Shown: in pieces, positions 49,168-57,493 of the stretch
Layout of the letters: the number at the start of each line of letters is the position of its first letter
Position numbering within the stretch: the stretch's first letter is position 1
Origin: Streptomyces alboflavus
Lineage (GTDB): Bacteria; Actinomycetota; Actinomycetes; Streptomycetales; Streptomycetaceae
Direction: 5' to 3'
DNA: 64,000 bases
Assembly (NCBI RefSeq): GCF_000716675.1
Contig: NZ_JNXT01000007.1
Coordinates: 1 to 64,000, forward strand
Notes under the pieces: generated by a model
What the model was told of the DNA's origin: nothing
The model's database searches: none
What the model saw: only the letters and a program-made list of their open reading frames with translations
Translations under genes and position numbers: made by a program

Positions 49168-50790
49168 TCAGCTGTCGCCCTTGCGTGCGCCCAGGACCAC
49201 GTCGGTGGTGCGCTCCTTGCCATCGCGCTCGTAGGTGATCTTGACGGTGTCGCCGGGGCGGTGGGTCCAGATCTGGCCGATGAGGGTGGGGCCGCTGTCG
49301 ATGACCGTGTCGTCGAGCTTCTTGATGACGTCGCCGGACTTCAGGCCCGCCTTGGCCGCCGGGCCGCCCGGCTCCACCGCGGCGCCGGAGCCGCCCGCCG
49401 CCCGGTCGGAGATGGTCGCGCCGTCCGAGGTGTTCGCCAGGGAGACCGACGCGCCGATCACGGGATACGTCGCCTCGCCCGTCTTGATCAGCTGCTGCGC
49501 CACGTTCTTCGCCTGGTTCACCGGGATCGCGAAGCCCAGGCCGATCGAGCCGGACTGGCCGCCGCCGCCCATGCCGCCGCTGTCGGCGGGCTTGATCGCG
49601 GAGTTGATGCCGATGACCGCGCCGCGGGCGTCCAGGAGCGGGCCGCCGGAGTTGCCCGGGTTGATGGACGCGTCGGTCTGCAGCGCGCTCATGTACGAAC
49701 TCTTGCTGCTGCCGCCGTCGCTGGAGGTCACCGGGCGGTTCTTCGCGCTGACGATGCCCGTCGTGACCGTGTTCGACAGGCCGAAGGGGGCGCCGATGGC
49801 GATCGTGGAGTCGCCGACGGCCACCTTGTCGGAGTCGGCGAGCGGCAGCGGGGCGAGGTCCGAGGGCTTGTTCTTGAGCTTGATGACCGCGACGTCGTAC
49901 CCCTGGGCGCGGCCGACGACCTCGGCGTCGAACTTCTTGCCGTTCGAGAACGTCGCCGACAGCTTGCCGCCCTCGGCCGCGGACGCCACCACGTGGTTGT
50001 TGGTGAGGATGTGGCCCTGCTTGTCGTACACGAAGCCCGTGCCCGTGCCGCCCTCGCCGCTGCCGCTCTGGGCCTCGATGGTGACGACGCTCGGCAGCGC
50101 CTTGTTCGCGATGCCCGCGACCGAGCCGGGCTCCCGCTTGAGGTCGGCGGGGCTGTCCGACGCGGAGACCGTCGTCGAGTCCGTGCTGTCGTCGTCGTTG
50201 CGGTCCGCCGCCCAGAAGCCGAGGCCGCCGCCGACACCGCCCGCGATCAGCGCCGCCGCGAGCACCGCGGCGACCAGACCGCCACGCCGGGCGCCCGGCT
50301 TCGGCGCGGCCGGCTGCTCCGCGGTCCAGGACGCGCCCCAGCCCGTGCCTCCGGCTCCGGCGCCGTCCTGTGCGTACGACGGCACGGCCGGGGGCGGGGG
50401 TGGCGGCCACGCGCCGGACGGCGACGCGGCGGCGGGGGCCGGAGCGGCCTGGCCGTACCCCGCGCCGGGCTGCCCCGCCTGGGTGTACCCGCCGCCCGAC
50501 TGGCCCGCGCCCGCATGCCCTGCCGTGTGCGCGTACGGATCGGGGACGTGCGGTGCCGGGGCGGGAGCCGGGGCCGACGGGGGCGGGGTGCTCGCGGCGG
50601 GAGCCTCGGCCGGGGCGGCGGGTCCGGACGCGGCGGGGGCCTCGGCGGGGGCGGGCTCGGGCGCGGCGGGCCGGTCCGCCGGTGGCGTCGGCGCCGGGGT
50701 GTCGGGGGTGGAAGCAGCGGGAGTGTCCACCGGCACGGGAGGTGCGGACGGGGCCGGGGGTACCTCAGTGCCCTCGTTCTCGGTGCTCAC
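49168..50790 (-). CDS. HtrA/DegP-type membrane-anchored serine protease with PDZ domain
   Basis: A 540-residue protease. The first 195 residues are a cytoplasmic Pro/Ala-rich tail; one membrane span follows (GLVAAVLAAALIAGGVGGGL). The trypsin-like domain has the catalytic His in GHILTNNHVV, Asp in GYDVAVIKLK and Ser in INPGNSGGPLLD. A C-terminal PDZ domain runs from about 450 (PGGPAAKAGLKSGDVIKKLD). It should degrade or process misfolded proteins outside the membrane. GTG at 50790 follows GAGGAGAAGAAG; an upstream GTG/ATG extension lacks family support. It lies 52 bp from the tRNA on the same strand. Confidence 0.93.
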   Translation of the reverse strand: MSTENEGTEVPPAPSAPPVPVDTPAASTPDTPAPTPPADRPAAPEPAPAEAPAASGPAAPAEAPAASTPPPSAPAPAPAPHVPDPYAHTAGHAGAGQSGGGYTQAGQPGAGYGQAAPAPAAASPSGAWPPPPPPAVPSYAQDGAGAGGTGWGASWTAEQPAAPKPGARRGGLVAAVLAAALIAGGVGGGLGFWAADRNDDDSTDSTTVSASDSPADLKREPGSVAGIANKALPSVVTIEAQSGSGEGGTGTGFVYDKQGHILTNNHVVASAAEGGKLSATFSNGKKFDAEVVGRAQGYDVAVIKLKNKPSDLAPLPLADSDKVAVGDSTIAIGAPFGLSNTVTTGIVSAKNRPVTSSDGGSSKSSYMSALQTDASINPGNSGGPLLDARGAVIGINSAIKPADSGGMGGGGQSGSIGLGFAIPVNQAKNVAQQLIKTGEATYPVIGASVSLANTSDGATISDRAAGGSGAAVEPGGPAAKAGLKSGDVIKKLDDTVIDSGPTLIGQIWTHRPGDTVKITYERDGKERTTDVVLGARKGDS

Positions 50791-50987
50791 AGCTTCTTCT
50801 CCTCGGTCCACGCTGTCGTACTCGGTCACGGCCTGAGAGCAGCAGACGATCATTTCGGTTCACTTTTGTCTGTAGTCAGCTTTTCCCATGGGCTGTCAGG
50901 GCACCATAAGCCGATGCTGTGCGTTCACGGCGGGCGAAACCAACCCATACGGAAGGCGCAACCGGTCAGCGGTGGCACGATGACGCG

Positions 50988-51830
50988 GTGACCCACGCAC
51001 GACAGCCCCACATCCAGGTCGTCGCCCACCGCGGAGCCTCCGAGGACGCCCCGGAGCACACGCTGGCCGCGTACAAGAAGGCGGTCGAGGACGGCGCCGA
51101 CGCCCTCGAATGCGACGTACGGCTCACCGCGGACGGCCATCTCGTCTGCGTGCACGACCGCCGCGTCAACCGCACCTCGAACGGCCGCGGCGCCGTCTCC
51201 GCCCTGGAACTCGCCGACCTCGCCGCCCTCGACTTCGGCTCCTGGAGATACGGCGGCGACCCCGGAGACACGGAGGGCCCCGACTGGGACGAGGGGCAGG
51301 ACCCCGCCGACCCCAGGGACACCTCCGTACTCACCCTGGAACGGCTCCTTGAGCTGGTGGCCGAAAACAATGCCTCCGGGCGCCGCGTCCAGCTCGCCAT
51401 CGAGACCAAGCACCCCACCCGCTGGGCGGGCCAGGTCGAGGAGCGGCTGCTGCACCTGCTGAAGCGCTTCGGCCTCGACTCGCCGCCCGCCGACGGCCCC
51501 TCGCCCGTGCGCGTCATGAGCTTCTCGGCGCGTTCGCTGCACCGCGTGCGCGCCGCGTCCCCGACGCTGCCTACCGTCTATCTGATGCAGTTCGTCTCGC
51601 CCCGCCACCGCGACGGCCGTCTCCCCGAGGGCGTACGGATCGCGGGTCCGGGGATCCGGATCCTCCGCAACCACCCCGGGTACGTCGCCAAGCTCAAGCG
51701 GGCCGGGCACCAGGTGCACGTGTGGACCGTCAACGAGCCCGCCGACGTCGAGCTGTGTGTCCGCCTCGGGGTCGACGCGATCATCACCAATCGCCCGAAG
51801 CAGGTTCTGTCCCAACTCGGCCGCGCCTGA
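50988..51830 (+). CDS. glycerophosphodiester phosphodiesterase family protein
   Basis: A 280-residue GDPD TIM barrel: VVAHRGASEDAPEHTLAAYK (catalytic HRG and metal-binding E), ALECDVRLTADGHLVCVHD (ExD and the second catalytic His), QLAIETKHP and the closing VHVWTVNEPADVELCVRLGV with DAIITNRP. It should hydrolyse glycerophosphodiesters to glycerol 3-phosphate and an alcohol. No signal peptide, so probably cytoplasmic. GTG at 50988 has only a weak ribosome binding site; an ATG at 50979 is out of use because it meets a stop. Confidence 0.92.
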   Translation: MTHARQPHIQVVAHRGASEDAPEHTLAAYKKAVEDGADALECDVRLTADGHLVCVHDRRVNRTSNGRGAVSALELADLAALDFGSWRYGGDPGDTEGPDWDEGQDPADPRDTSVLTLERLLELVAENNASGRRVQLAIETKHPTRWAGQVEERLLHLLKRFGLDSPPADGPSPVRVMSFSARSLHRVRAASPTLPTVYLMQFVSPRHRDGRLPEGVRIAGPGIRILRNHPGYVAKLKRAGHQVHVWTVNEPADVELCVRLGVDAIITNRPKQVLSQLGRA

Positions 51831-51970
51831 CGCCCATTACGGGGAGTGCACCGGCGCGTTCGGTGCGTATGCGACCGTGTCGAGTGCGTCACCATCGCGG
51901 TGTTGGCCGGTTTCCGGTCCAGTCCATTGGGGCATTCACACCGTGGCGTGGGGCAAAGGAGGTCTCGGGG

Positions 51971-52522
51971 GTGGCGTTTGTGGTGGCACAGGAGGTGCCC
52001 ACGTCGTCGAGCATGGCCGTACCCCATGGTCCTGCGGGCGTGGGGGAAGCCAGACACCGGATGCGCGATCAACTGCGCGGCAACGGAGTGTCGGAGTCGG
52101 TCATCGACGACGCCGTACTGATCCTTTCCGAACTCCTCAGCAACGCCTGCCGGCACGGCAGGCCGCTGGGCGAGGGACTCAACGGGGACGGCGACGACGG
52201 AGACGTACGCGCCGCGTGGCGCGTCGAGAAGACCGGTCGGCTCACGGTCGAAGTGACGGACGGCGGCGGCCCGACCCGCCCGATTCCGGCCACTCCTTCG
52301 GTCACCGCCCACGGCGGCCGCGGGCTCAACATCATCACCGCCCTCGCCGAGGCGTGGGGAGTGCGCGACGACACCCGCGGCGAGGTCACCGTCTGGGCCC
52401 TGGTGCAGTCCGGGCACCGCCACGAGGACTTCGCTACGCGCGTCGCCGCACCGTCGGCGGCGGCCGCCACGGCCGCGATATCCGACCTCGGCTTCGCGGA
52501 CCCCTTCGACGACGTGGACTGA
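51971..52522 (+). CDS. anti-sigma-type ATP-binding regulator (HATPase_c_2)
   Basis: A 183-residue RsbW/SpoIIAB-like ATPase: VIDDAVLILSELLSNACRHG contains the N-box Asn, VEVTDGGGPTRPIPATP the G1 box and GGRGLNIITALAEAWGV the G2 box. Streptomyces have dozens of these; they bind sigma factors or anti-sigma antagonists and may act as kinases of the latter. GTG at 51971 was chosen because AAAGGAGG lies six bp upstream. The C-terminal Ala-rich tail is not part of the domain. SigF and SigN in this window are the kind of targets such proteins have, but no link is shown by the sequence. Confidence 0.9.
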   Translation: MAFVVAQEVPTSSSMAVPHGPAGVGEARHRMRDQLRGNGVSESVIDDAVLILSELLSNACRHGRPLGEGLNGDGDDGDVRAAWRVEKTGRLTVEVTDGGGPTRPIPATPSVTAHGGRGLNIITALAEAWGVRDDTRGEVTVWALVQSGHRHEDFATRVAAPSAAAATAAISDLGFADPFDDVD

Positions 52523-52613
52523 GCGGGGCCGCACCCGCTCCTCCGGACGCCCACCGGCGAACGGCTAGGCTCGCGCCCGTACGCAAGCGAGCCGTAACCG
52601 GGAGACACCCACG

Positions 52614-53600
52614 ATGGCCAAGAAGCGCCCGCAGACCAAGGGCAACCAGGGCAGCAAGGGCAAGCAGCCGCAGCTCAAGGACGGCGAGGTCCCGGTCGTC
52701 GGCGCCCGGGAACCCTGCCCCTGCGGTTCGGGCCGCCGGTACAAGGCCTGTCACGGCCGGGCCGCCGCGCACGCCGTGACCGAGCTGGTGCAGCGCCCCT
52801 TCGAGGGCCTGCCCGGCGAGTGCGACTGGGTGGCCCTGCGCGAGCTGGTCCCCGCCGCGACCGTCGAGCTCACCCTGAAGGACGGCCTTCCCGAGGGCGT
52901 GCCCTCCGTGACCCTCGCGACGGTCCTGCCGATGGCCTGGCCCGCGCTGCGCCGCGACGACGGCTCGGTGCTGCTCGGCCTGCAGAACGACACCTCCTCC
53001 GGCGACATCAGCCGCGACCTCGCCGACACCCTCCAGCGCGCCCTCACCACCGAGCCCGGCCAGCCGGTCCCCGGCCGCCGCGCGGTGTCCGGCGACGGCC
53101 CGCGCCTGCAGGAGCTCCTCGACGAGAAGAGCGCCTTCGAGCCGGTCGTGCACCCGGGCTTCGAGTTCTGGGTGCCGGACGCGGAGAACACCACGCCGGA
53201 GGTGTCGGCGTCCCTGGAGCGGGCGAACGCCGCCGCCATCCCGACGGTCAAGCTCTCCGGCGTGGACGCCGCCTACTGGTGCGAGACACCGGAGAAGAAC
53301 CACCTGCGCTGGGTCATGCCGCACCCCGAGGAGCAACTCCTCGACGCGCTCGCGCGGCTGCACGCGGCCGGTGCGTCGAGCCTCGGCGAGGGCACCCGCC
53401 TTGTCGGCTCCTTCCGCGCGCACGGTCTGACGGTGCCGGTGTGGGACCTGCCGAGCGGCATGGGGGCGAAGGACATCGAGCAGCCCGCCGCCGAGTTCGC
53501 GTCGCGCCTCGCGACGGCCCTCGCGGCGACGGAGCCGCTGACTCCGGAAGAGCGCAGGGCACGCGGCGGCCTCACCAACCGACAGGTCACCCTCAGCTGA
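52614..53600 (+). CDS. DUF5926 family protein with N-terminal SEC-C zinc motif
   Basis: A 328-residue actinobacterial protein. A basic N terminus (MAKKRPQTKGNQGSKGKQPQ) is followed by the SEC-C motif PCPCGSGRRYKACHG, whose Cys/His set binds zinc and is known from SecA tails and ribosome- or nucleic acid-linked proteins. The rest is a DUF5926 domain of unknown role (VVHPGFEFWVPDAENTTPEV, YWCETPEKNHLRWVMPHPEE). ATG at 52614 with GGGAGA before it. It may be followed by its own structured 3' region at 53696-53810. Confidence 0.88.
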   Translation: MAKKRPQTKGNQGSKGKQPQLKDGEVPVVGAREPCPCGSGRRYKACHGRAAAHAVTELVQRPFEGLPGECDWVALRELVPAATVELTLKDGLPEGVPSVTLATVLPMAWPALRRDDGSVLLGLQNDTSSGDISRDLADTLQRALTTEPGQPVPGRRAVSGDGPRLQELLDEKSAFEPVVHPGFEFWVPDAENTTPEVSASLERANAAAIPTVKLSGVDAAYWCETPEKNHLRWVMPHPEEQLLDALARLHAAGASSLGEGTRLVGSFRAHGLTVPVWDLPSGMGAKDIEQPAAEFASRLATALAATEPLTPEERRARGGLTNRQVTLS

Positions 53601-53695
53601 CCTCCCAGGGGTCCGGGAGCGCGGCGCGCGGCCGGGCCGCACTGACCCACCAGTCAGTCGGAACGGAACGCGTGACTCCCGTCACAACTCCCCTT

Positions 53696-53813
53696 GGACA
53701 CAGGTAAATCCCTGTCCGGATAACTGAGATCGAATTTGCCAAGCGCCGATCTCTTGTTACCGTTCAGGTAGCCCGGTTGCTGGTGCATCCCCCGTCGCCA
53801 GCAACCGGGCGTT
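53696..53813 (+). ncRNA. candidate structured RNA or 3' UTR with three hairpins
   Basis: Three stems follow one another: GGAC(A)CAGG with CCTGTCC (53696-53717), GAGATCG with CGATCTC (53726-53753) and a 13-bp stem GCCCGGTTGCTGG with CCAGCAACCGGGC (53771-53810) with a C-rich 14-nt loop, then GTTTCTG. The stretch 53700-53770 is much more AT-rich than its surroundings. The last stem is a good terminator for the DUF5926 gene; the first two suggest more than that. Confidence 0.45.
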
Positions 53814-53882
53814 TCTGTGCCTGGTGCACACCCGGTGGCCGTTCAGCGGTGAACGACCTTCCCAACTGCACCGGAACATCGC

Positions 53883-54512
53883 TCAGTTGCTGCCGGAGCG
53901 CAGCAGAAGCGCAGCCGAGCCCGCGCGGGCGAACTCCGCCACCGCCGTGTACCGCGCCGCCGTTCCCGCCGTGCGCTCACGGGGCGTCTCGCACGCCGCC
54001 GGCTCGTCGTCGGCGCCCACCGCGCAGTGCATCTGCACCGTGCGCCCCTTCGGCCCCATGACGCTCAGAACGGCCTTCAGCGCCTCACCCGTGGCGTTGC
54101 GGTAGTAGGTACGCGCCCACGTGTCGTCGGCCTGGGACAGGACGCAGGTCTGGGCCTCCACGCCGTGCGGGGAGGAGAGTTCGGGGCCGCACCGCGCGGT
54201 GGTCTCCCGCGGGGGCGCGGCGTCGTGCGCGGGGCGCGCGGGAGCGACCGGGGCGCCGGGCTTGTCCTGCGGCCGGGACGACGCCCCGGACGGCGCGGTG
54301 GGCGGTGACGGGGAGGGCGCCGTGGACGGCGGTGCCCCGGCGGGCCGCTTCGCGTCGTCACGACGTACGGGGTCGGGGTGTGCGGGGTCATGACGTGCGG
54401 AGTCACTGAGCACGGGCCCCGCGGAGGCGCCGGCGAGCGGCACGAGCACCGCGACGGCCACGACTCCCAGGAGCGCGAGCAGGCGGGGGTTCACGGCCGG
54501 GCGGGGGTGCAT
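53883..54512 (-). CDS. secreted or membrane-anchored protein, function unknown
   Basis: A 209-residue protein with an N-terminal signal or anchor (RLLALLGVVAVAVLVPLAGA), a Pro/Ala/Ser/Asp-rich linker (about 30-110), and a C-terminal domain of about 100 residues with three Cys (TARCGPELSSPHGVEAQTCV, VQMHCAVGADDEPAACETPR) that could form disulfides outside the cell. WARTYYRNATGEALKAVLSV is the core. ATG at 54512; an in-frame start 39 bp upstream would only add basic residues. It converges with the DUF5926 gene and lies 54 bp behind the degenerate Prim-Pol gene, possibly cotranscribed. Confidence 0.75.
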   Translation of the reverse strand: MHPRPAVNPRLLALLGVVAVAVLVPLAGASAGPVLSDSARHDPAHPDPVRRDDAKRPAGAPPSTAPSPSPPTAPSGASSRPQDKPGAPVAPARPAHDAAPPRETTARCGPELSSPHGVEAQTCVLSQADDTWARTYYRNATGEALKAVLSVMGPKGRTVQMHCAVGADDEPAACETPRERTAGTAARYTAVAEFARAGSAALLLRSGSN

Positions 54513-54566
54513 GGCCCGAAGATAACGACGATGGGCACGCGGAGCGTTCACCGCGCGCCCAATGCC

Positions 54567-55268
54567 CTACAACTCGGGGGCGCTCACACCCGTACGAGTG
54601 AGCGCGTCGACCACCGCGTCGACCACGGCCTCGACGTCGGGCACCCAGGGGGCGGCCGAGCCGCGCAGGGGCGCCCGCTCCCAGCGGACCTGGCCCCGGC
54701 CCGTCTCCGACGGCGGCAGCGCCACGTACCCGCCGTCGCCGTGGAAGCGCAGCGAGCCCGGGACCCAGTCCTTGGCGTACAGGAGCGCGCCCAACTGTTC
54801 CATCGAGTACGGCACGACGAGGATGAAGACGCGGGCCGGGGTGGCCACGACCGGGCCGATCCTGACGCCCGCCTCGTCGAGCGCGGCGAGGGCGCGCGCG
54901 CCGGCCGCCGCGGGCAGGCTCACGGCGCAGGGGGCGCGGCCGCCGGTGGCGAGGAGCACCGGTGCGCCGGGGCGGTTGGTCCACCACCAGCGGACCATGC
55001 GCTCGTCGGTCGTCGCGGCGAGCAGGCCGGGGTCCAGCGGATGGGCGCCGGGGAAGCCGCACTCGGGGTCGGGGCAGGCGCAGCGCAGCGCGCCTTCGGT
55101 GTCGATACCACGCCTGACCTGGCTGTCGATGCCGACGCCTGGCAGCACGGGCCAGCGCCACACGGTCGCGAAGGTGATGGCCGCGCCGAGCAGAGCGGGA
55201 CTCTGGTCAGACTTCCTACCGATTCGCCAGGACAGGAGCCTGCGTCGCCTTCCGAGGATCTCGCGCAT
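54567..55268 (-). CDS. Prim-Pol-like protein with lost catalytic residues
   Basis: A 233-residue protein matching the N-terminal primase/polymerase fold by order of elements: FATVWRWPVLPGVGIDSQVR, the Cys segment CACPDPECGFPGAHPLDPG, VRWWWTNRPGAPVLLATGG, then CAVSLPAAAG where the catalytic hhDhD should be, GPVVATPARVFILVVPYS where SGGRH should be, and GDGGYVALPPSE in place of the third motif. Both metal-binding Asp and the His are missing, so it should not synthesise DNA or RNA; a binding or regulatory role is more likely. ATG at 55268. A phased repeat array lies 76-130 bp upstream. Confidence 0.85.
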   Translation of the reverse strand: MREILGRRRRLLSWRIGRKSDQSPALLGAAITFATVWRWPVLPGVGIDSQVRRGIDTEGALRCACPDPECGFPGAHPLDPGLLAATTDERMVRWWWTNRPGAPVLLATGGRAPCAVSLPAAAGARALAALDEAGVRIGPVVATPARVFILVVPYSMEQLGALLYAKDWVPGSLRFHGDGGYVALPPSETGRGQVRWERAPLRGSAAPWVPDVEAVVDAVVDALTRTGVSAPEL

Positions 55269-55841
55269 GAGCGCTCGTTCCTTTCCGTTACACGCAGAGG
55301 GACACTTCGGGCCACATCACACCATGTGTGGATCACTATCGACGTGCGTACGAGGTGCGCGTACTAGGTGCATGCAAGTGCGTACAGGTGCGTACAAGCT
55401 GGCGCATCACACCCCAGCCTGCGGCATGGGGCTCCCCTATGGGCCGAGCGTTGACGTGGCGTGGGGTGGCGGCGCCTGGCGTTTGCCGTCCCGCGTATTT
55501 CTTGCCGCCCGTGCCGCGGGAGGATGGGGCACGGCCGCCGTGGGTTAAGACGCTCGGGTCCGCCACCAGGTTCCGGGCGTCCCGCAACTGCCCCTGGCCA
55601 TCACCGAGTACGTACCCATCGCGACCGCTGTGACGCTCCTTCGAACAATGTCAGTCGACCGCAATATGCCGTTCCCTGCAACAGTTTTCAGACAAGTTCT
55701 CAAGATCGCTGACAGTTCCCGGAATTCACTCCCGTCCCACTGGACACCAGGAATCCCCGCAGGACAATGCTGGACATCCCCTCTCCCCTGCGTGTAGATG
55801 TGGAGACATTGCTAGCGGCGCAGAATGACAGGGGGTTTGCG
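55269..55841. other. about 570-bp intergenic region, divergent control region
   Basis: No protein gene supported. It contains the phased GTGCGTAC array near the minus-strand gene and an AT-richer part (55620-55840) with repeated GACAG/GACAA elements towards the phosphatase gene. Confidence 0.4.
55344..55397. repeat. five phased GTGCGTAC-type direct repeats
   Basis: Units beginning GTG start at 55344, 55355, 55368, 55378 and 55388: GTGCGTACGAG, GTGCGCGTACTAG, GTGCATGCAA, GTGCGTACAG, GTGCGTACAA. The spacings are 11, 13, 10 and 10 bp, close to one helical turn, and the array precedes the degenerate Prim-Pol gene. Confidence 0.65.
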
Positions 55842-55886
55842 ATGCTATTGAGCAATACGCACTGGCCGGAAAGCCGTCAGCCATGA
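55842..55886 (+). CDS. 14-residue leader peptide ORF coupled to the phosphatase gene
   Basis: ATG at 55842, with AGGGGG a few bases upstream, opens MLLSNTHWPESRQP and its TGA overlaps the next start as ATGA (55883-55886). The phosphatase ATG has no ribosome binding site of its own, so ribosomes probably reinitiate after this mini-ORF. Confidence 0.5.
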   Translation: MLLSNTHWPESRQP

Positions 55887-57370
55887 ACGCCCCACACCTC
55901 CCGAAAGTGGCCGGAATCGATTCCACTGTTCCGCCACCGGCCCACACTGCCCCGCCTGTCCAGCCCGCCCAGGGCGCCCCAGCCACCCCCAGCGCCCAGG
56001 GCGCCCCGGGAGCGCTCATCCAGGACCGTCTGGCCGGCTGGGTCTCCGACCTCACCACGCTGCACGAACTCACGGAACGTCTGTCCCGCACGGCCGCACT
56101 CGACGGCGCGCTCACCGAACTCCTGCGCGCCGGAGCCGCCCTCGTCGGCGCCCGCCGCGGCCTCGTCGTCCTGGAGCCCGCCGACGGCCTCGGCCCCACC
56201 ACCACCGTCGGCCTCGGCCTCGCCCGCGCCGACCTGGGCCATCTGGAGACGGTGCCGCGCGCCGCCACCTCCTTCGGCCGCCTCCTCGACGCCACCGCCG
56301 GAGCCATCCCCGGAGCCACCGCCGGACCCACCCCCGGCGCCCCGGCGTCCGTGCCCGGCGCCGAGGCCGCGTCCCCCGCCGCGGCCCCCGTCACCGAGAT
56401 CGTGCAGCCCGACCTCCTCGCCGACGAGGCCCTCGACCCCCGCCACCGCGAGGTCGCCGTCCGCCTCGGGTACGCCGCGAGCTACGCCCTGCCGCTGCTC
56501 ACCGACACGGCGGGCCGCGTCGGCGCGGTGGTCTGGCTGTACGACGAGCCCGCCGAGCCGGCCGAGCGGCAGCGGCACCTCATCGGCCGCTACCTCCAGT
56601 ACGCCACCGAGCACCTGGCCCGCCTGGTGGAGCTCGACCGCGCCCGCTCCACGACCGCGACCCTGCGCGCGGAGCTGCTGCCGCCGCGCCTGCCGCGGGT
56701 CGCCGGGGTGCAGCTCGCGGCCCGGCACAGCACGGGCCCGCGCGGCGGCGGCGACTGGTTCGACGCGCTGCCCCTGCCGGACGCGGCGCTCGGCCTCGCG
56801 GTCGGCTCCGTCACCGGGTCCGGGCCGAGCGCGGTCGCCGCGATGGGACGGCTGCGGGCCTCCCTGCGGGCGTACGCGGTGATGGAGGGCGAGGACCCCG
56901 TCGCCGTCCTCTCGGACCTGGAGCTGCTGCTCCGCCTCACCGAGCCCGCGCGGTCGGCGACGGCGCTGTTCGCGTTCTGCGAGCCCGCCCAGCGCAGAAT
57001 CGTCCTCGCCGGGGCCGGGCACAGCCCGCCGCTGATCGTCGGAGAGCGGCGCACGGAGTTCGTGGAGACGTCCCTCTCGGCGCCGCTCGGCATGCTCGCC
57101 TGCTGGGAGGCGCCCAGCGTGGACATCCGTCCGGAGCCAGGAGAAACGCTGCTTCTCTATACGGACGGGCTGCTCCAGCGCACCGGGGACGCCATGGACC
57201 GGGCCTTCGCGCGGCTGCACGCGGCCGCCGCGAGCGTGCCGAAGGCGGCCCGCGAGGACCCCGGCGAGATCGCCGACCACGTACTGCGCACGGTCCTCCC
57301 GGAAGGTCTGGATGCGGCCGCCGCGGCGAGCGAGGAGGACGTGGTGCTGCTCGCGGCACGCTTCGAGTGA
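55883..57370 (+). CDS. GAF-PP2C/SpoIIE-type serine phosphatase
   Basis: A 495-residue regulatory phosphatase. After an Ala/Pro-rich leader, residues 45-255 form a GAF-like sensor (LTTLHELTERLSRTAALDGA ... YAASYALPLLTDTAGRVGAV) interrupted by an Ala/Pro/Gly-rich insert near 135-165. Residues 265-495 are a PP2C_SIG/SpoIIE domain: GGGDWFDALPLPDAALGLAV keeps the first metal-site Asp, VAAMGRLRASLRAYA, VLAGAGHSPPLIV and LLLYTDGLLQR with a further Asp. The usual G-D-V-x-G-x-G appears as GSVTGSGPSA, lacking one Asp, so activity may be reduced. Such proteins dephosphorylate anti-anti-sigma factors. Translation appears coupled to an upstream mini-ORF. Confidence 0.87.
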   Translation: MNAPHLPKVAGIDSTVPPPAHTAPPVQPAQGAPATPSAQGAPGALIQDRLAGWVSDLTTLHELTERLSRTAALDGALTELLRAGAALVGARRGLVVLEPADGLGPTTTVGLGLARADLGHLETVPRAATSFGRLLDATAGAIPGATAGPTPGAPASVPGAEAASPAAAPVTEIVQPDLLADEALDPRHREVAVRLGYAASYALPLLTDTAGRVGAVVWLYDEPAEPAERQRHLIGRYLQYATEHLARLVELDRARSTTATLRAELLPPRLPRVAGVQLAARHSTGPRGGGDWFDALPLPDAALGLAVGSVTGSGPSAVAAMGRLRASLRAYAVMEGEDPVAVLSDLELLLRLTEPARSATALFAFCEPAQRRIVLAGAGHSPPLIVGERRTEFVETSLSAPLGMLACWEAPSVDIRPEPGETLLLYTDGLLQRTGDAMDRAFARLHAAAASVPKAAREDPGEIADHVLRTVLPEGLDAAAAASEEDVVLLAARFE

Positions 57371-57493
57371 CGCGGCGCGCACGGCCCGTGAGCCTTCGCG
57401 GTGACAGGTCTTCCGCCCCTGGGCCTCCTTACGTACGACCGTACGATGGAGGCGGTCCAGAGTCGTACAGAGCCGTCAAACAGGAGGCAGACC

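Noticed and set aside
53696..53813. Structured element considered as 6C RNA or a known riboswitch
   Set aside because: Only one loop is C-rich and it has five C; the first two stems do not fit 6C, and no plus-strand gene follows for a riboswitch to control.
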